This document shows, piece after piece, positions 5,012 through 7,945 of a DNA stretch of 7,945 nucleotides (position 1 is the stretch's first letter; the number at the start of each line of letters is the position of its first letter). A model generated the notes under the pieces. That model was not told the origin of the DNA. It saw only the letters and a program-made list of their open reading frames with translations, and ran no database searches. The DNA is taken from contig DVHY01000040.1 of assembly GCA_018711755.1 (NCBI GenBank), positions 1 through 7,945 of the forward strand. The letters run 5' to 3'. The translations under genes and the position numbers were made by a program. Source of the DNA: Candidatus Limivicinus faecipullorum. GTDB taxonomy: Bacteria > Bacillota > Clostridia > Oscillospirales > Oscillospiraceae.

Positions 5012-6259
5012 TCAGGTCGGGCTCCCGCCGTTCTCCTCTTTTTTGCCATACCTGCGCTCCCAGGCTTTCCGCTGCCGGACTCTTATGGCCTCTCCGATGC
5101 GCTCCTTTGCCCTGGGCATCAGGTCCTGGGTGAGCTTGCCCTTGCCCCGGATAAACAGCCGGACAAGGAAGATCGCCAGCAGCACCAGGGGCAGTACCGC
5201 AGTCACCATGGCGGCAATGAGCAGGGCCAGGCACCAGTCCTCTATGCAGCGGGCGGCGTTTTCCCAATAGGGCAGGATGACGCCGTGAGTCTGCATGGAG
5301 CGGGCTCCGAACTGCTTCACCAGCTTCAGCACGTTCTCAAAGCTGTAGCGGTTGGAATTATCCACTATGACGCCCCCGCCTATGGGGAACTTCTCTTTGG
5401 CCACGCCCAGAGCAAAGCCCTTGACCGGCTCGGCCATAACCACTTCGTAGCATTCTATGCCCACGCTGCTGCCGGAGCTGCCGCTGCCGCCGGAGCTTCC
5501 CCCGGAGCTGCCGGAGTTATCGCCGGAGCTGCCGGAACCGCTCCCTCCGCTGCCGCCGGAGCCGGAAGATGAGCTGCCGGAGCCTGAGGAGGCTGTGGCG
5601 GTCAGAGTGCTGCTGCCGGAGCTTTTAATGCTGCTGTAGGCGTCATAGCTCATGTATATGCCCATGCCGGAGGTGTAGGCCTTCAGGCTGGCAAAGTCCT
5701 GTTCCCGTTCTATCACCCCGGCCACCACGAAGGGCACCCCGTCTATCTTGAAGCTCATGCCCTCCAGCTGTGTGCCGCCGAAGAGCAGCCAGGCGGTCTC
5801 CTCATCCAGGAGCACCCGGTCCTTCATCAGGTCATCGGGGCTGATGTAGTTTCCGCTGAGCAGCCGGATGGGATGGAAGTCAAAGAAGTTGCCTCCCACG
5901 GCAATGACGCTCACGTCGCCCTTGCCCTGGTCGCTGGACACATAGACCTTGCCGGTAGTGGACCAGGCATCGCAGAAAAGCTGGGAGTCATTGTCTATAT
6001 CCAAAGCCGCCTCGTGGAACTTGGTCATCATGGCGTTGCGGAAAGTGTAGACCTGTTCCAAGGTCAGCTTCTGGTCCACGGACATGAAGCAGCTGAGCTG
6101 GCTGAATTTCAGCTCTCCCTCTCCCTGCCAGCGTTCCGCCTGGTGCTGGCTGTCCAGCATATTGGCCAGATGGGAATATACCAGCAGGCAGCTCAGGCAC
6201 AGCAGAGCCAATATTGCCGCCGCTATAGGCAGCGCCAGCCGTTTCAGCTTCTCTCTCAT
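5012..6259 (-). CDS. MacB-like extracytoplasmic protein with two membrane helices
   Basis: This 415-residue protein resembles the extracytoplasmic core (MacB_PCD) of MacB-type ABC permeases. It has an N-terminal helix (about 10-29), an outside domain (30-340) with blocks such as LLSGNYISPDDL, VLLDEETAWLLFG and GVPFVVAGVIERE, one C-terminal helix (about 344-369) and a strongly basic cytoplasmic tail (371-415). Normal MacB/FtsX permeases have three more helices after the core; here only one is seen, so it may be a partner subunit rather than a full permease. A Ser/Gly tract of about 56 residues (212-267) interrupts the outside domain. Its ATG overlaps the stop of the upstream adaptor gene by four bases (ATGA, 6256-6259), with GGAG eight bases before, showing translational coupling. 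No ATPase is in the window. The role in an efflux or cell-envelope complex is inferred; the substrate is unknown. Confidence 0.75.
   Translation of the reverse strand: MREKLKRLALPIAAAILALLCLSCLLVYSHLANMLDSQHQAERWQGEGELKFSQLSCFMSVDQKLTLEQVYTFRNAMMTKFHEAALDIDNDSQLFCDAWSTTGKVYVSSDQGKGDVSVIAVGGNFFDFHPIRLLSGNYISPDDLMKDRVLLDEETAWLLFGGTQLEGMSFKIDGVPFVVAGVIEREQDFASLKAYTSGMGIYMSYDAYSSIKSSGSSTLTATASSGSGSSSSGSGGSGGSGSGSSGDNSGSSGGSSGGSGSSGSSVGIECYEVVMAEPVKGFALGVAKEKFPIGGGVIVDNSNRYSFENVLKLVKQFGARSMQTHGVILPYWENAARCIEDWCLALLIAAMVTAVLPLVLLAIFLVRLFIRGKGKLTQDLMPRAKERIGEAIRVRQRKAWERRYGKKEENGGSPT
5459..5626 (-). repeat. Ser/Gly-rich tract encoded by degenerate CCGGAGC repeats
   Basis: Residues 212-267 of the MacB-like protein are almost only Ser and Gly, with a few Thr, Ala, Asp and Asn. 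On the plus strand the DNA repeats CCGGAGCT(G/T)CC and close variants, with about seven copies of CCGGAGC irregularly spaced. Such tracts vary in length by slippage; the frame is intact through it. It forms a flexible linker between two parts of the outside domain. Confidence 0.8.
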
Positions 6260-7945
6260 GCGTTGTTCTCCGCCATTCTCACCTGATCGCCGCTCTTCAC
6301 CGGGGAGTTGCTGGTGGTGATGACATAGTCGCCGTAGCTCAGGTCTGCCACAACGGCGGAATTATTGTCGTCGGAAGCCAGCACTTCCACGCTCACCCGC
6401 TTTGCAATATAGCGGTTGCCCAGGGGCGAGGACTTGGCCTCGATGGCCAGGACGAATTTGCCGTTGTTATCGCTGCGTATGGCGCTGTTGGGGACTATAG
6501 TGTCATAGTTTGCGCTCTTCTGGCCCACGGATATGGTGAGCTCCGAGCCGGAGGTCACGTCGCCGCTCAGCTCAAAGGTGAGCTCCTTGTTGGTCTGGGG
6601 GTTCTTGGGGTCGATGCGGATATTGGACAGTGTCGCCACTATTTCGTTGCCCCAGTAGTAGTTGCTGACCGTGGCGGTGTCGCCCACTCTCAGGCGCTGG
6701 GCCTGGTCGTTGGTAACAGAGAAGCTGAGAGTATGGCCCATATCCGGCACCTCAATGGTGCAGACTACGGTGTCCTTGGTTACGGTGTCCCCGGCGCTGA
6801 CGTTAATGGCGGTGACCACGCCGTTGACATTGGCGGTTATCTGGTCCCCGGCGTCACCGGAGAGCTGCTTTACCTTCTCCTGAGCCAGCTTTATCTTCTC
6901 TGCCTGCTGCTGCAGGTCTATGGAAGCGGAGGCCAGAGTCTTGTCATCCTGAGACTGCTTATATATAAGATTGTCCCATGCATCGGCATAGGCGTTGACT
7001 GCGCTCTCATATTCCGCTTTGGCCTTGTCCAGAGCCTCTTTATAGGGGACCAGCTTGTAATTTATCTGCTCATTATACTTAACAATGGCGTCATACTTGG
7101 ATTTTGCACTGTCATAAACAGCCTGGGCATTTTCCAGGGTGGACTTGTTGGAAGTTACGAACTCAGCAAGGGCCGCCTGGGCCGATGCCAGCCAGGCTTT
7201 GGCGGTGGCCAGGTCGTTCACGTCCTCGGGTCTGAGGGAACCGTATGCTGCAAGGCTGACATAGCCGCTCCTGGTCATATTGCTGGAGAGCACATTGGCT
7301 TCAACGGCAGCTCCGTTTTCACCGCCGCCCTCACCGCCGTCAGGAGTGCTCGTTGGCTCAGTGGTAGGAGTATTGGTGGGAGGAGTTGTGGGATCTGGTG
7401 TGGGAGTGGGCTCAGGGATCTGGGTGAGTTCATTCACTCTCTGCTGCCAGGCGACCACCTCAGCGGAGAGCCGCTGATACTCCTGGTCATAGCTGGCCTG
7501 AATTGCCACAAGGTTGTCGTAGGCGGAGCGCATCTCACTCTCGGCCTTCTGAAGCTGAGCGTCAATGCTCTCATCCTTGTACTGCTCGTACATTTTATCG
7601 TACAGCTCCTTAGCATCGGAGCGCGTCTTTTCAGCGTTGGCCTTAGCCTTTTCGGCATCATCCAGCGCCCGGTACTCTGCAGTATAGCTGAAGTTCGGCA
7701 TGTTTACAGCAGACTTCTGATAAGCATATTGCAGATCCCGCAGGGTCTCCTTGGCGGTCTCCAGCTCCTGGCTGTCTCCCGCACCCAGGACGAAGAGGGT
7801 GTCCCCGGTGCTGACCTCCTGGCCCACCTTCACCATAACGGAGCGTATCTCCCGGGTCTGGGTGGTCTTAACATTGTGGCTGCCGTTGGCTTTCACGGTG
7901 CCGCTGCCCCGGACCTTGGCCACGATGGAACCGTCGGTAACTCCG
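6256..7945 (-). CDS. HlyD/MacA-like membrane fusion (periplasmic adaptor) protein, partial
   Basis: This is an efflux adaptor subunit that would link a membrane transporter to the outside. The coding frame is open to the right edge of the window. A GTG at 7923 could be read as a start, but the preceding codons (GVTDGSI) continue the family pattern, so the N-terminal anchor lies outside. Counting from 7923: the first half of the lipoyl/barrel-sandwich domain is at about 1-48 (VGQEVSTGDTLFVLGAG), a long alpha-helical coiled-coil hairpin at about 52-356, and the second lipoyl half at 360-392 (ITANVNGVVTAINVSAGDTV). A beta-barrel (about 395-470) and a membrane-proximal domain (to 555) follow. The hairpin tip holds a Pro/Thr/Gly-rich insertion (169-208). 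It is the first visible gene of a minus-strand operon and overlaps the MacB-like gene by four bases. Substrate cannot be told from sequence; macrolide, peptide and lipid export are all known for relatives. Confidence 0.9.
   Translation of the reverse strand, partial: GVTDGSIVAKVRGSGTVKANGSHNVKTTQTREIRSVMVKVGQEVSTGDTLFVLGAGDSQELETAKETLRDLQYAYQKSAVNMPNFSYTAEYRALDDAEKAKANAEKTRSDAKELYDKMYEQYKDESIDAQLQKAESEMRSAYDNLVAIQASYDQEYQRLSAEVVAWQQRVNELTQIPEPTPTPDPTTPPTNTPTTEPTSTPDGGEGGGENGAAVEANVLSSNMTRSGYVSLAAYGSLRPEDVNDLATAKAWLASAQAALAEFVTSNKSTLENAQAVYDSAKSKYDAIVKYNEQINYKLVPYKEALDKAKAEYESAVNAYADAWDNLIYKQSQDDKTLASASIDLQQQAEKIKLAQEKVKQLSGDAGDQITANVNGVVTAINVSAGDTVTKDTVVCTIEVPDMGHTLSFSVTNDQAQRLRVGDTATVSNYYWGNEIVATLSNIRIDPKNPQTNKELTFELSGDVTSGSELTISVGQKSANYDTIVPNSAIRSDNNGKFVLAIEAKSSPLGNRYIAKRVSVEVLASDDNNSAVVADLSYGDYVITTSNSPVKSGDQVRMAENNA
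7300..7419 (-). other. Pro/Thr then Gly-rich linker at the adaptor hairpin tip
   Basis: The segment reads IPEPTPTPDPTTPPTNTPTT, then EPTSTPDGGEGGGENG and a short tail, between the descending and ascending coiled-coil helices of the HlyD-like protein. Pro/Thr-rich stretches of this type are commonly extended, wall-spanning and sometimes glycosylated in Gram-positive surface proteins; that role is inference here. Confidence 0.8.

Noticed and set aside
5457..5639. CRISPR-like or Pro-rich plus-strand coding repeat
   Set aside because: The repeats are short, irregular and without spacers. They lie inside the minus-strand Ser/Gly tract, and the plus-strand PELPPELP frame is only its shadow.
7921..7923. 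GTG 7923 as the true start of the adaptor protein
   Set aside because: The frame is open to the window edge, the upstream codons fit the family, and a start here would leave no signal or membrane anchor for an extracytoplasmic protein.

Overview
The window reads as chromosomal DNA of a high-GC, Gram-positive-type anaerobe, most likely a gut Clostridia of the Oscillospiraceae kind. This is inferred from AGGAGG-like ribosome binding sites, a lipoprotein solute-binding protein, frequent ATA isoleucine codons despite GC-rich coding, and the gene families present. No rRNA, tRNA, IS element or CRISPR array was seen.

Positions 1-2796 (+ strand) hold a MetNIQ-type D/L-methionine ABC importer: metN (ATPase, with a one-base frameshift), metI (permease) and metQ (substrate-binding lipoprotein), closed by a strong terminator. 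A perfect 15-bp terminator hairpin lies in the metN leader, only 18 bases before the start codon. An open frame of 16 codons that begins Met-Met-Met lies just upstream. Together they suggest transcription attenuation of the methionine importer by a leader peptide. A second small ORF and two mutually exclusive pairings occupy the metI-metQ gap.

Positions 2853-4887 hold a divergent pair: a LysR-type regulator (- strand) and a YeiH/UPF0324 membrane protein (+ strand). They are separated by an AT-rich intergenic region with a 16-bp inverted repeat (14 of 16 matching), a perfect TATAAT for yeiH and a likely operator. The pair resembles the enterobacterial yeiE-yeiH arrangement, which is linked to sulfite/sulfate handling. 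With the methionine importer it gives the region a possible sulfur theme.

Positions 5012-7945 (- strand) hold a translationally coupled pair: an HlyD/MacA-like membrane fusion protein running off the right edge, followed by a MacB-like extracytoplasmic protein with only two predicted membrane helices. Each carries a low-complexity linker: Pro/Thr then Gly-rich at the tip of the adaptor's coiled-coil hairpin, and Ser/Gly in the MacB-like domain. No ATPase for this system is visible; it would have to lie beyond the window. A 17-bp perfect hairpin at 4918-4956 separates this operon from the convergent yeiH.
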